This document shows, piece after piece, positions 8,913-16,916 of a DNA stretch of 64,000 nt (the first letter of the stretch is position 1; the number at the start of each line of letters is the position of its first letter). Origin of the DNA: an uncultured Algibacter sp. (GTDB taxonomy: Bacteria; Bacteroidota; Bacteroidia; Flavobacteriales; Flavobacteriaceae); contig NZ_CANMAU010000001.1 of the NCBI RefSeq assembly GCF_947495925.1, positions 248,001 to 312,000 of the forward strand, in the 5' to 3' direction. The notes below the pieces were generated by a model. That model did not search any database. It saw only the letters and a program-made list of their open reading frames with translations, and was not told the origin of the DNA. A program made the translations under genes and the position numbers.

Positions 8913-9389
8913 TTAATTGACACTTATAATAATGGGCAAGTCAAATTCGGTAGTAACGGGCTGATTTCTTTTAATAGCAGCAAAAATTTTAGGCAAAGAA
9001 TCTAAACTTTCCTGAAGTAGCTGTTCAATATTTGGAATTTCTTGTACAATGGCGCAATCTATATTAGCCTGCATCAACTCCAAATGCCCTAATTTATTTA
9101 CTTGAAATTTCAAGAGTATTGTATCACTAATGTCTTGAGTAACAACAATGACTTCCTTTTGCAAATAACTAATAACATGATTTACTAAAGTATTTTGAAA
9201 ACAGGTTTTTCTCTCCGTTTTAGTTTCTGAAGTATTGCATAAATCAAAACTTGGGTACTCATCAACGTCTTCCCAATTGAAGGTGTATAACTCTTCTTTT
9301 AAAATATCTTCAGAAGATGTTTTTTTTACATTAAAATACTCGCATGATACGAGCATCAAAATTATAATAAAAACATAAAGTTGTTTCAT
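8913..9389 (-). CDS. Lipoprotein with a TonB C-terminal-like domain
   Basis: The 158-residue product has a lipobox (MLVSC, lipid Cys at residue 16) and ends in an alpha-beta segment like the TonB C-terminal domain used in Bacteroidota, with LLKFQVNKLGHLELMQANIDCAI in strand-turn-strand register and a final FDLPIIISVN. Residues 51-75 contain a Cys-x11-Cys pair with ERK.C and LVNHV after it, and the same spacing occurs in the M56 peptidase product coded just upstream on the same strand. That points to shared ancestry of the domain. Without a transmembrane helix it cannot be a classic TonB; its role is unknown. Confidence 0.65.
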   Translation of the reverse strand: MKQLYVFIIILMLVSCEYFNVKKTSSEDILKEELYTFNWEDVDEYPSFDLCNTSETKTERKTCFQNTLVNHVISYLQKEVIVVTQDISDTILLKFQVNKLGHLELMQANIDCAIVQEIPNIEQLLQESLDSLPKIFAAIKRNQPVTTEFDLPIIISVN

Positions 9390-9445
9390 CGATTAGAACT
9401 GAAACCGAAAAGTACAATTTTTTTAGTTTTTAAATACTTAAAATG

Positions 9446-9475
9446 AAAAAAACCGAAGGTCGAGCTCCGGTTTTT
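9446..9475. terminator. Hairpin terminator, A/T-flanked
   Basis: AAAAACCG (9447-9454) pairs with CGGTTTTT (9468-9475), with partial pairing inside. It separates the M56 peptidase gene from the TonB-like lipoprotein gene and has T-runs on both strands. Confidence 0.75.
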
Positions 9476-9509
9476 CATCTTCAGAAATATTAACCTTATC
9501 ATTTCCAAT

Positions 9510-11135
9510 TTAATCTGCTACTTGAAAAACTATAGGTAATGAATATGGCACATTAACGGTTTTTCCCTTTTGCTCACCTGGTTTAAATTTTGGTAATGTT
9601 TTTATAACTCGAATGGCTTCTTCTTCTAGGCTAGGGTGAGGAGCCCTAGAGCGCACACCTACAACATCACCATTTCTATCTATTTTGAAAATAACATTAA
9701 TGCGTTGTCTCCCTTTCAATTTAAGACTATCGGCTAATTTTGTGTTGAAATTTTTGTTTACATGGCTGGAAATATTTTTAGACATACAATCCCTTCGCTC
9801 TTCGTTAGTTGTTAATAATTCGCAACCTGGAAATATGGGAACGTTTTCAATAACAGAAAATGGAACTTCTATTCCTTCATTTTTAAATTCTTTTTTTAAT
9901 TTCAAAGGGATATCCAACTTTTGTTTTTCAGTTTCTAATAACGCGCTCCTATTATCTAAATAATCCCTATAAAACTTGGCGTCTCTAAAATAAGATATAC
10001 CCTCTAAAGAGTGAACTGAAAATAATTTAGGGTCAAGCCCTACAGGATATTCATCATTTATAGAATGGATACTATATGAAGTTGTTTTACTTTCTTCATC
10101 CTTTATCCCCCAACTTACATATTCTTTATAATTTGCTTTAAAAAAAGCTTCATGCTTACCTTTAATTGCTTTATTTTCTTCGGACATATTCTTTAGCTCT
10201 TCTCCAAATTTCAAAGTATAATTATATTGACTTAAATCTGAGGCATCAGCTGGATTAATTTCATTTTGATTTTCGCAAGACGTATAAACCAACATCCCAA
10301 AAACAAGAGGAATTAATAAAACATACTTAAATAAACTTACTTGTTTTGATTTTGATTTTTGTAACATAATGATTCGTTTTTTGATTAATGATTGTTTAAA
10401 AAATGGATTGATGAATGAGACGTTTCTGGTTTCAAAAACTTGAGATAATAAACTTTGATAGTATTGATTTTTATTGTGCGTTTTTACAGCTTCGCGATCT
10501 GCAATAAATTCATGAAGTGAACTTATCCTGTATTGATACATATAAACCAAAGGATTAAACCAAAATAAAACACGTAAAACTTCAAAAAATAATAGATCTA
10601 GACTATGCATTTGTTTTACATGAATGATCTCATGCTTTAAAATGGCTTTTTTCTCATCATGATATAATAAATCACCTAAAAACACAAAATGGAAAAATGA
10701 GAAAGCCACATTACTATTTATAATCTTTACGAGAGTTAATTTTCCAGAATTAGTTTTAGGGTTTTTAAATATGAGAAGTATGACTTTTGTAAACTTATAT
10801 AAAAATATTAATACGGCTACTAATACACCTATGTAGAAGACAATTTGCCAGTACGGCAAATTAGTATTAATAACAGCAGGATCCTGTGCTACGAAAAGAT
10901 CTGTATTTAATTCCGTATGTCCCAGGACCACTTCGGGAAGAGACACAATATAATCTTTAGGCATTATAGATTTAAGGCTATTTATTTTTATAAAAGGTAA
11001 AATAATAGATAATACCGCTGTGATATTTAAGTATATCCGATTCCAATTAAAAAAAGTTTCTTTTTGTAAAAACACATCATATATCAACAAGAAGAACAAC
11101 TGAAATGCAATGGTTTGCAAAAAATAATGTAACAT
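9510..11135 (-). CDS. BlaR1/MecR1-type M56 sensor peptidase with TonB-like C-terminal domain
   Basis: A 541-residue integral-membrane metalloprotease. Transmembrane helices lie near residues 5-20, 34-50, 92-115 and about 270-290. The zinc motif HEIIH is at about 171-175 in AILKHEIIHVKQMHSLDLLFFE, and FNPLVYMYQ and the E-IAD pattern ISSLHEFIADREAV complete the active site. After the last helix comes VYTSCENQN, then a periplasmic part ending in a TonB C-terminal-like domain (VIFKIDRNGDVVGVR). Classic BlaR1 has a penicillin-binding sensor there instead, so the signal is likely not a beta-lactam. It sits three bases after the BlaI-type repressor gene, and is expected to relieve that repressor. 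Confidence 0.85.
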   Translation of the reverse strand: MLHYFLQTIAFQLFFLLIYDVFLQKETFFNWNRIYLNITAVLSIILPFIKINSLKSIMPKDYIVSLPEVVLGHTELNTDLFVAQDPAVINTNLPYWQIVFYIGVLVAVLIFLYKFTKVILLIFKNPKTNSGKLTLVKIINSNVAFSFFHFVFLGDLLYHDEKKAILKHEIIHVKQMHSLDLLFFEVLRVLFWFNPLVYMYQYRISSLHEFIADREAVKTHNKNQYYQSLLSQVFETRNVSFINPFFKQSLIKKRIIMLQKSKSKQVSLFKYVLLIPLVFGMLVYTSCENQNEINPADASDLSQYNYTLKFGEELKNMSEENKAIKGKHEAFFKANYKEYVSWGIKDEESKTTSYSIHSINDEYPVGLDPKLFSVHSLEGISYFRDAKFYRDYLDNRSALLETEKQKLDIPLKLKKEFKNEGIEVPFSVIENVPIFPGCELLTTNEERRDCMSKNISSHVNKNFNTKLADSLKLKGRQRINVIFKIDRNGDVVGVRSRAPHPSLEEEAIRVIKTLPKFKPGEQKGKTVNVPYSLPIVFQVAD

Positions 11136-11138
11136 AAT

Positions 11139-11501
11139 TTATGATTGTTTTTTATTAATCTCCTTAAACACAGACTCTAAGTCTTTTACACTCATATCAT
11201 TTTTTTTTATAAAAAAAGACACCATACTCTTAAAGGAACCTTGAAAATAATTATCAACCAGTTTATTTATAGACTGATTACTATAATCATGTTTAGCTAC
11301 TATGGGATAATACACATGACCTTTACCTGCTTTTTCGTAATCAACAAAACCCTTACTTTCTAAAATCCTAACAATAGTTGATACTGTATTATAAGCTGGT
11401 TTTGGTTCATGAAACTTTTCTATAATTGTTTTCACATTGGCTTTTTCTAATTGCCAAAGTATTTGCATAATTTCTTCCTCTGCTTTGGTAAGTTGTTTCA
11501 T
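11139..11501 (-). CDS. BlaI/MecI-family transcriptional repressor
   Basis: A 120-residue winged-helix repressor: QLTKAEEEIMQILWQLEKANVK at the start and AYNTVSTIVRILESKGFVDYEKAGKGHVYYPIV in the DNA-binding part, then a helical dimer domain. In the BlaI paradigm the dimer binds a palindrome in front of its own gene until it is cut through the partner M56 protease. Here the partner is coded next (three-base gap). A 34-bp perfect palindrome 50 bases upstream of the start is the likely operator. The target genes beyond autoregulation are not evident, though the divergent DUF456 gene shares the intergenic region. Confidence 0.92.
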   Translation of the reverse strand: MKQLTKAEEEIMQILWQLEKANVKTIIEKFHEPKPAYNTVSTIVRILESKGFVDYEKAGKGHVYYPIVAKHDYSNQSINKLVDNYFQGSFKSMVSFFIKKNDMSVKDLESVFKEINKKQS

Positions 11502-11524
11502 TTTATTATACCTTTTAATTATTC

Positions 11525-11584
11525 AACTAAACTTTTAGTTAAACTAATATAACTAAAAAATTAGTTTAAACTAATTTTTTAGTT
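11525..11584. promoter_or_regulatory. Probable BlaI-type operators (34-bp perfect palindrome plus a half-size copy)
   Basis: Bases 11551-11584 form a perfect 34-bp palindrome, centred on GTTTAAAC at 11564-11571 and built from repeated ACTAA/TTAGT units. A second, imperfect inverted repeat AACTAAACTTTTAGTT lies at 11525-11540. Both fall between the divergent repressor gene (start 11501) and the DUF456 gene (start 11642). Seen directly: the symmetry. Inference: binding by the BlaI-type dimer, possibly two dimers side by side. Confidence 0.7.
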
Positions 11585-11641
11585 TAAAATGTAACAGATT
11601 ACATAATTTCACGTCTTATTTGTAAGTAAACTAAATAGATT

Positions 11642-12145
11642 ATGGATATCGTTTTAATTATCATTGCAGCTCTAATTATGCTTTTAGGAATTATAGGTAG
11701 TTTTCTACCTATTATCCCTGGACCACTCACTAGCTGGCTTGGTCTTTTAATTCTTCATCTTACGGAAACAATACCAACTAATACATCTTTTTTAATAATT
11801 ACAGCCATTATAGCCATTCTTATCTGGGTATTGGATTATATCATTCCTGCCTTGGGCACCAAACGATTTGGGGGCACTCGATATGGTATGATTGGGACTT
11901 CAATAGGATTAATAATTGGATTAATAGCTCCTATTCCTGGCGGAATTATTATAGGTTCTTTTGTAGGAGCCTTAATTGGAGAACTGCTAAACAAAAATGA
12001 CACAAAAGCTGCAACTAAGGCTGCTTTTGGCTCCTTTATTGGTTTTTTAACATCAACCTTTATAAAGTTTATTGTTACATTAATTTACCTTGGACTTTTT
12101 ATTGGCATCCTTTGGGATTATAAACAGGCTTTATTTCAATTTTAA
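11642..12145 (+). CDS. DUF456 membrane protein
   Basis: A 167-residue very hydrophobic protein matching DUF456: LLGIIGSFLPIIPGPLTSWLGLLI near the N terminus, then the central RFGGTRYGMIGTSIG and PIPGGIIIGSFVGALIGELL blocks, with glycine-rich helices. About five transmembrane segments are expected. The family function is not established. It is divergent from the BlaI/BlaR-type genes and shares the operator region with them, so its expression may respond to that repressor. Confidence 0.87.
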   Translation: MDIVLIIIAALIMLLGIIGSFLPIIPGPLTSWLGLLILHLTETIPTNTSFLIITAIIAILIWVLDYIIPALGTKRFGGTRYGMIGTSIGLIIGLIAPIPGGIIIGSFVGALIGELLNKNDTKAATKAAFGSFIGFLTSTFIKFIVTLIYLGLFIGILWDYKQALFQF

Positions 12146-12152
12146 AAAAGAA

Positions 12153-12305
12153 ACCCTGCGGGTCTCTCACCTCCGCAGGGTATTGTAAATTGCTATTATC
12201 AACAAAAATAATTGAGGGATTAATTAATTCTTGAAGTGTTGATAATCAAATATAACGATATACTTTCTTTTGAAACTGCGGGAAACCCGTAACAACTTTA
12301 CGGGT
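12153..12305. other. Two hairpins after the DUF456 gene
   Basis: First, ACCCTGCGG (12153-12161) pairs with 12173-12181, placed eight bases after the DUF456 stop and so probably ending that transcript, though no long T-run follows. Second, ACCCGTAA (12285-12292) pairs with 12298-12305 over a five-base loop. It lies about 100 bases beyond the end of the minus-strand response-regulator gene, and its role is unclear. No gene was seen in this 258-base gap. Confidence 0.5.
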
Positions 12306-12403
12306 AAATAGTAGTCTGTAGCGGTAGCAAGACATTTGAGTAGCCAAAAAAATCATGTTTTTTTTAAAAAAACTACAACAAATAAAATTTAATAGTAATT
12401 GAC

Positions 12404-13081
12404 TTACACAAAACCTTTTTTTCGGGCTTCGCTAAGCAAAGTTTCATCTTGACCATCTCCTACTTCAAATATTTCTCTAAGTTGTTTTTTACGCTTTTCG
12501 ATAGCACTTAGAGAAATGCCTAAGTGTGCAGCCAAATTCTTTGTTTTAACTCCTTGCGATAACAAATGAAGTATTTTCCTGTTTTTATCATCAATAACGA
12601 GGTCACTTGTAATGGTTTTTCTAATATGACTATTAACTGTTCCACTATAAAATGGCGGGTTATTTAACACGGCTTGAAAGGCACTTGCCAATTCGCTTGA
12701 TGTTAGGTCACTTTTTATCAAAAACCCCTCAGGATCAATGGTTTTAATGATATTGTGAATTCTAAATGATTCGTTAAACATCGTTAAAATAATAATTTTC
12801 GCATTTGGCAATATTTTTCTAGCGTATTCCGCTAAATCTTCTCCAGAACTCATAGAACCATCTGTAGATGGCGGTAGACTAATATCAACAAACAAAATAT
12901 CATAAGGTATATTTACCTCAACCGATTTATCCATGGCCTTAATAGCCTCATCACAATTATTTGCTATATCAATTAATAATTCTTGACTCTCTTTTTTAGT
13001 AAAAAGTAATGTGTTTTGGTACCCTTCTATAATCATTGGGTGATCATCAATCATTAGTATTTTAATTTTCTCTGTCATCAA
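12404..13081 (-). CDS. LuxR/NarL-type response regulator
   Basis: A 225-residue response regulator. The receiver domain has the acidic pair in MIDDHP (residues 10-14), the phospho-acceptor D66 in LFVDISLP, the threonine in IILTMF and the lysine in LIKSD. The C-terminal helix-turn-helix around 165-200 reads LHLLSQGVKTKNLAAHLGISLSAIEKRKKQL, i.e. LuxR-like but without the strict GxSNKEIA form. It lies seven bases after the TPR sensor-kinase gene, which is its expected partner. An ATG one codon later (13078) is equally possible as start. Target genes are unknown. Confidence 0.88.
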   Translation of the reverse strand: MMTEKIKILMIDDHPMIIEGYQNTLLFTKKESQELLIDIANNCDEAIKAMDKSVEVNIPYDILFVDISLPPSTDGSMSSGEDLAEYARKILPNAKIIILTMFNESFRIHNIIKTIDPEGFLIKSDLTSSELASAFQAVLNNPPFYSGTVNSHIRKTITSDLVIDDKNRKILHLLSQGVKTKNLAAHLGISLSAIEKRKKQLREIFEVGDGQDETLLSEARKKGFV

Positions 13082-13088
13082 TATGGGT

Positions 13089-15101
13089 TTACGCTATTGG
13101 GACTTCAATTGTAACTCTAGTACCAATACTTAATTCAGATGTTATCTTTATAGAGCCTTCTATTTCCTTGATTCTTGAGTTCATATTTTTTAAGCCAATT
13201 CCAGACTTAGCTTTAGCAACGTCAAACCCAGAGCCATCATCCTTAAGCATCAAGCAAATTACATTTTTTTTAAGTTTAAAACTAATATCAACATGTGAAG
13301 CATTGGCATGTTTATATATATTATGCAATGACTCTTGAACAATTCTATAGATATGAATCTTTTTCTTGTTAGATAACTCATCCCAGATTATAGCATCATC
13401 ATGTTTTAAATCATAACTAAGACCATAGGCCAAAGCTTGAGTTTCTATTAAGGTTTTTATAATATCAATAAATCCAGAACCCGAAACAAAATCTGTATTA
13501 AGCTCATGAGATACTTTTCTAATATCTTCTTCAATCGTTTTTAGCCCATCAATATACTCACTCCGACTTTTTACAGCCTCGACACTATTATTCATATTTA
13601 AACTATCTAAACTTAAACGTGTACCAAATAACCGCCCTAAAACCCCATCATGTAATTCTTGAGAAATTCTCTTTTTCTCTGTAGCTCTTGCCTCTTCAAT
13701 AACTTCATTTTGAGAAAGCATCAAGTTATAAATTTCTTCATTAGTTTCTTGTTGCTTTTGAACAAACTGTAACTCCCTATTCTTATTTCGTTGTGCAATT
13801 ACAATATATAATAGAAAAGAAGCAATAATAACAACTACTGATATTATTAATAACCATGAACGCTCTTTCGCTATTTGAATATTTTCCTGCTCTATTTTTT
13901 CAGTTTCGTAATGAATTCTTGCAAATTTATTTCGTAAAACACGTTCCTTTTTTTGTAAACTATCACTTAGTTTTATGTAGGCATCATAATGCTTAACCGC
14001 AATACTATCATCCTCAATTTTGGAAAGAAATAATAAAGACAATAATAAATCATCTTTATAGTATTTTTGGGATACCATTTTTGCCCTGTAAGCATAGTAT
14101 TTTGCCGAATCTTTTTTATTATTATCATTATAATACTCAGCCAGATATAAATTAATTGGTATTGACCTAGATTTACTATCTATACTATCACAAATTTTCA
14201 AAGCATCCAAATACAATTTAGGAAGTTGCTGATACTGTTTAGTCAAATAAAGTGTATGCGCATAGTTCGCTAACACTGAAACATATAAACCAGGATTTTT
14301 TTTAATCAAATTTTCAAAATCCAAAATCTCGGTATAATAATTCAGGGCTACATCATAACGTTTTGAATCTCTATAAACATTGGCCAAATTACTTTTCTGT
14401 CTTGCAACAGCCATACTTTCATCACCATACAATTCTGTATGAATGTCAATAGCTTTATTATGGTAGAAAATAGATTCTTTGCGTTGCTCTAATTGATTAA
14501 AAATCAAAGCAAGATTATTATAAAAATAAGATTTATATTTTATAACCTCCAGAGTTTCTTCCAAGTCATCTAATAAAGAAAGCCCATTAATAGCTGTTAA
14601 TTCACTTCCTGTATAATCTTTGTCGTTATATTGTAATAAAGAAATATCCAATAACACGACTGCCCTATTAAATTTATCGTTTAAAATTCGAAATAACTTC
14701 TCTGCCTTAGAATTATAATAATATGCACTATCAATTATTTTGTCATAATAAAAATACCCCAATTTTTTATTTACTAAAGCCAATACCATAGAGTCATTAA
14801 TCTTTCTTGCTAGTTTCAAGGATTTATGACTGTGCTTTAAAAACAAAGCATTTTCTCTGTTGCTAAAATAAGCCGATGAGAGATTTACCCCGCTCCGTAA
14901 AATTAAGGAATCAATTTTGAGTTTCTCAGATAAAGCTTTTGCTCGTAGCGAAAAATGAATGCTAGATTCTAAATTCTTCGATGTAATCTTTTTTGAATGA
15001 TGCAAATAATATTGAATGCTGTCCAAGTCAGATTTAATATCCTTTTGCGAAAAAAGAACCATGCTATAACAAGCAAATAAAAGGAAAAATTTAAGATTCA
15101 A
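13089..15101 (-). CDS. TPR-containing sensor histidine kinase (HisKA_3 type)
   Basis: A 670-residue kinase: signal peptide (1-18), about nine tetratricopeptide-like helical repeats through residue 390 (for example YNNLALIFNQLEQRKESIFYHNKAI), one transmembrane helix at 416-436, a short coiled coil, then a HisKA_3 dimerization helix with phospho-acceptor H484 in ISQELHDG and an HATPase domain with the N-box IVQESLHNIYKHANA and DDGSGFD. The sensor part faces the periplasm, so a protein or peptide ligand is plausible. It is paired with the downstream LuxR-type regulator. Confidence 0.9.
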   Translation of the reverse strand: MNLKFFLLFACYSMVLFSQKDIKSDLDSIQYYLHHSKKITSKNLESSIHFSLRAKALSEKLKIDSLILRSGVNLSSAYFSNRENALFLKHSHKSLKLARKINDSMVLALVNKKLGYFYYDKIIDSAYYYNSKAEKLFRILNDKFNRAVVLLDISLLQYNDKDYTGSELTAINGLSLLDDLEETLEVIKYKSYFYNNLALIFNQLEQRKESIFYHNKAIDIHTELYGDESMAVARQKSNLANVYRDSKRYDVALNYYTEILDFENLIKKNPGLYVSVLANYAHTLYLTKQYQQLPKLYLDALKICDSIDSKSRSIPINLYLAEYYNDNNKKDSAKYYAYRAKMVSQKYYKDDLLLSLLFLSKIEDDSIAVKHYDAYIKLSDSLQKKERVLRNKFARIHYETEKIEQENIQIAKERSWLLIISVVVIIASFLLYIVIAQRNKNRELQFVQKQQETNEEIYNLMLSQNEVIEEARATEKKRISQELHDGVLGRLFGTRLSLDSLNMNNSVEAVKSRSEYIDGLKTIEEDIRKVSHELNTDFVSGSGFIDIIKTLIETQALAYGLSYDLKHDDAIIWDELSNKKKIHIYRIVQESLHNIYKHANASHVDISFKLKKNVICLMLKDDGSGFDVAKAKSGIGLKNMNSRIKEIEGSIKITSELSIGTRVTIEVPIA

Positions 15102-15160
15102 TGTAATAAAACAGTTAGACTCTCAAATGTATCCATTATTTTTTAATTTAAACAACAGAT

Positions 15161-15188
15161 AAAGCCCTTATCTTAGGATAAAGGCTTT
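15161..15188. terminator. Hairpin terminator
   Basis: AAAGCC at 15161-15166 pairs with GGCTTT at 15183-15188, with an inner TTATC/GATAA stem and a four-base loop. It ends the minus-strand transcript of the small lipoprotein gene before the sensor-kinase gene. Confidence 0.75.
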
Positions 15189-15211
15189 AATTAATTTATT
15201 TTAGGATGATA

Positions 15212-15352
15212 CTATCTGAACTGTTCCTCTCCAGCTTTAGCTTCGATTTCTGGGTTAACCAAAACATCATCTTCAGATAGATCTTGTTTTGTACAAGATG
15301 TTAATGTTCCGATAAGTACTGCTAGAATTAAAGTAATTTTTAGGGCTTTCAT
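15212..15352 (-). CDS. 46-residue lipoprotein
   Basis: A short gene read directly from the sequence. The product starts MKALKITLILAVLIGTLTSC, a full lipoprotein signal peptide with lipid Cys at residue 20 after the lipobox LTSC. The mature 27 residues are acidic (DLSEDD, NPEIEAKAGEEQF). A strong terminator follows 24 bases after the stop. It is upstream of the TPR kinase on the same strand and could be an accessory or a target of that system; this is inference. No recognised family. Confidence 0.6.
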   Translation of the reverse strand: MKALKITLILAVLIGTLTSCTKQDLSEDDVLVNPEIEAKAGEEQFR

Positions 15353-15710
15353 ATTTTGCTGATTATTAGGTTAAACTATTTTTTCTCTTTGGTTTAAATA
15401 AATTCAAATACATGTTTAGAAGACTTTGAAAAATCAAAATCTTTAAACGAGGGAAAAAATGGATAATTAACTTAAAATCGAATGCAAACTATGCACACCA
15501 ATTTTTATACTTTTATTTTTGAGGGAATATCGACTTCGTAATAAAGTCGTAAGGGATTAATTAATAATAAATAAACTTAAGGGAATAATTTAATATGGCG
15601 CTTATTTACAATGCGAAATAACCACTTAGGCTTTATTTCAATAAAAATAATCGACAAAGTGATTTATTTTATCGATGAAATGCATCGACGAAATACATAT
15701 ACTTCCCGAT
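15353..15710. other. Intergenic region, no gene seen
   Basis: This AT-rich 358-base stretch holds a small inverted repeat (GACTT/AAGTC near 15530-15550) and a local near-repeat of TCGA-type half sites around 15650-15690 close to the LacI gene end. No open frame with coding character, no RNA gene and no strong promoter box was found. The promoter of the small lipoprotein gene must lie here. Confidence 0.5.
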
Positions 15711-16712
15711 CTATAACGTTGATTTGTTTTTTATAAGGCTTGTTTTAACAATTTTCGTCTTCATATCTTGATCTGAAGATATGTTCTCAATTCTGTTGAT
15801 AAGAAGATCGGCAGCATTTGCTCCAATAATTTTAGCATGCTGCCTTATTGTTGTTAATTTCGGAAACGTATGATTTGAATCTGATTTACTTGCAAAACCA
15901 ATTACCGATATATCCTTTGGTATTTTCATACCCAAGTTAGCAGCCATATTAATTGCTATAATGCCAGAAGAGCTATCGGCAGCAACTACAGCATCTATCT
16001 TATTTTTTTTAAAAAAGGCCTTTATCTTTTTCTGATGATCATCCTTCTTCTTAATTTTTAAAACGATTGGATCTTGTTTTCCATCTTCCAGAATAGCTTT
16101 GTTATAACCACGTTCACGTAATTTACCAACACTAATATCATTAATATTGCTAAAAAAAGCTATGTTTTTTCTGTTTTCCCGTAACAAGTTTTTAGTTGCA
16201 TTATATGTAGCATCAAAATCATCCACTATAACTTTATCGCACATCACATCATGTGCTACTCTATCAAACATCACTATTGGTAAACCTTGATTTATTGTTC
16301 TCTTAAAATGTTCAATCTCATTATTAACCTGAGATTCTTGTGCAACCGATAAAATAAAACCATCTACACTTCCACTGCCTAACAATTGCAAACTCTCTTT
16401 TTCTTTTTCTAATGATTCATTAGAGATACAAGTAATGATATTGTAACCGCGTTTTGTGGCTTCCCGCTCTATTCCAAAAAGCACTTTGGCTAAAAAGCGA
16501 TTAAGAATATTAGGAATAATAACACCAATGGTTTTTGTTTTATTTTGCTTTAAACTTAAAGCCATTTTATTCGGCCTATAATTATACAAATCAGCAAGTT
16601 CCTTTACACGTCGTATTGTTTCTTCACCAATTTCATCACTATTATTTAGCGCTTTTGAAACTGTTGATATTGAAACGTTTAATTCTTTTGCTAACTGTTT
16701 TAATGTAACCAT
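15711..16712 (-). CDS. LacI-family transcriptional repressor (GlcNAc locus)
   Basis: A 333-residue LacI/GalR-type regulator. The helix-turn-helix is at the N terminus (TLKQLAKELNVSISTVSKALNNSDEIGEETIRRV), then the hinge region ending near residue 55 (YRPNKMALSL), then a periplasmic-binding-like domain with TKTIGVIIPNILNRF, PIVMFDR and VIGFASKS. It is transcribed divergently from a TonB-dependent receptor gene and opens a locus for N-acetylglucosamine use, so the inducer is likely an amino sugar or its phosphate. That is inferred from context, not from ligand residues. Confidence 0.9.
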   Translation of the reverse strand: MVTLKQLAKELNVSISTVSKALNNSDEIGEETIRRVKELADLYNYRPNKMALSLKQNKTKTIGVIIPNILNRFLAKVLFGIEREATKRGYNIITCISNESLEKEKESLQLLGSGSVDGFILSVAQESQVNNEIEHFKRTINQGLPIVMFDRVAHDVMCDKVIVDDFDATYNATKNLLRENRKNIAFFSNINDISVGKLRERGYNKAILEDGKQDPIVLKIKKKDDHQKKIKAFFKKNKIDAVVAADSSSGIIAINMAANLGMKIPKDISVIGFASKSDSNHTFPKLTTIRQHAKIIGANAADLLINRIENISSDQDMKTKIVKTSLIKNKSTL

Positions 16713-16858
16713 ATTAATAATCCGCGTATTAGAGGAAATGCAATTTACAAAATAAGTGCGTCCAAGTAAAAAATAATTATAACCTAAATGATAAATACTT
16801 TTAAACTTGTATCAACACACTTAGTCTTACCAAAAATTAAACAAAACTAAATTATATA

Positions 16859-16866
16859 TACATTTG
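16859..16866 (+). promoter_or_regulatory. Bacteroidota -7 promoter box for the TonB receptor gene
   Basis: TACATTTG matches the TAnnTTTG consensus of the Bacteroidota primary sigma factor and lies 50 bases before the ATG at 16917. No good -33 TTTG is seen at the usual spacing, in keeping with a regulated promoter. Confidence 0.5.
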
Positions 16867-16916
16867 CTTGCTTAAAATATAAAGGCGAATTCAAACCGAA
16901 TAACTTTAAAATTATA

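Noticed and set aside
12285-12305. Riboswitch or small RNA in the gap after DUF456
   Set aside because: Only a simple eight-base-pair hairpin is present; there is no conserved aptamer-like core and no gene for a matching metabolite nearby.
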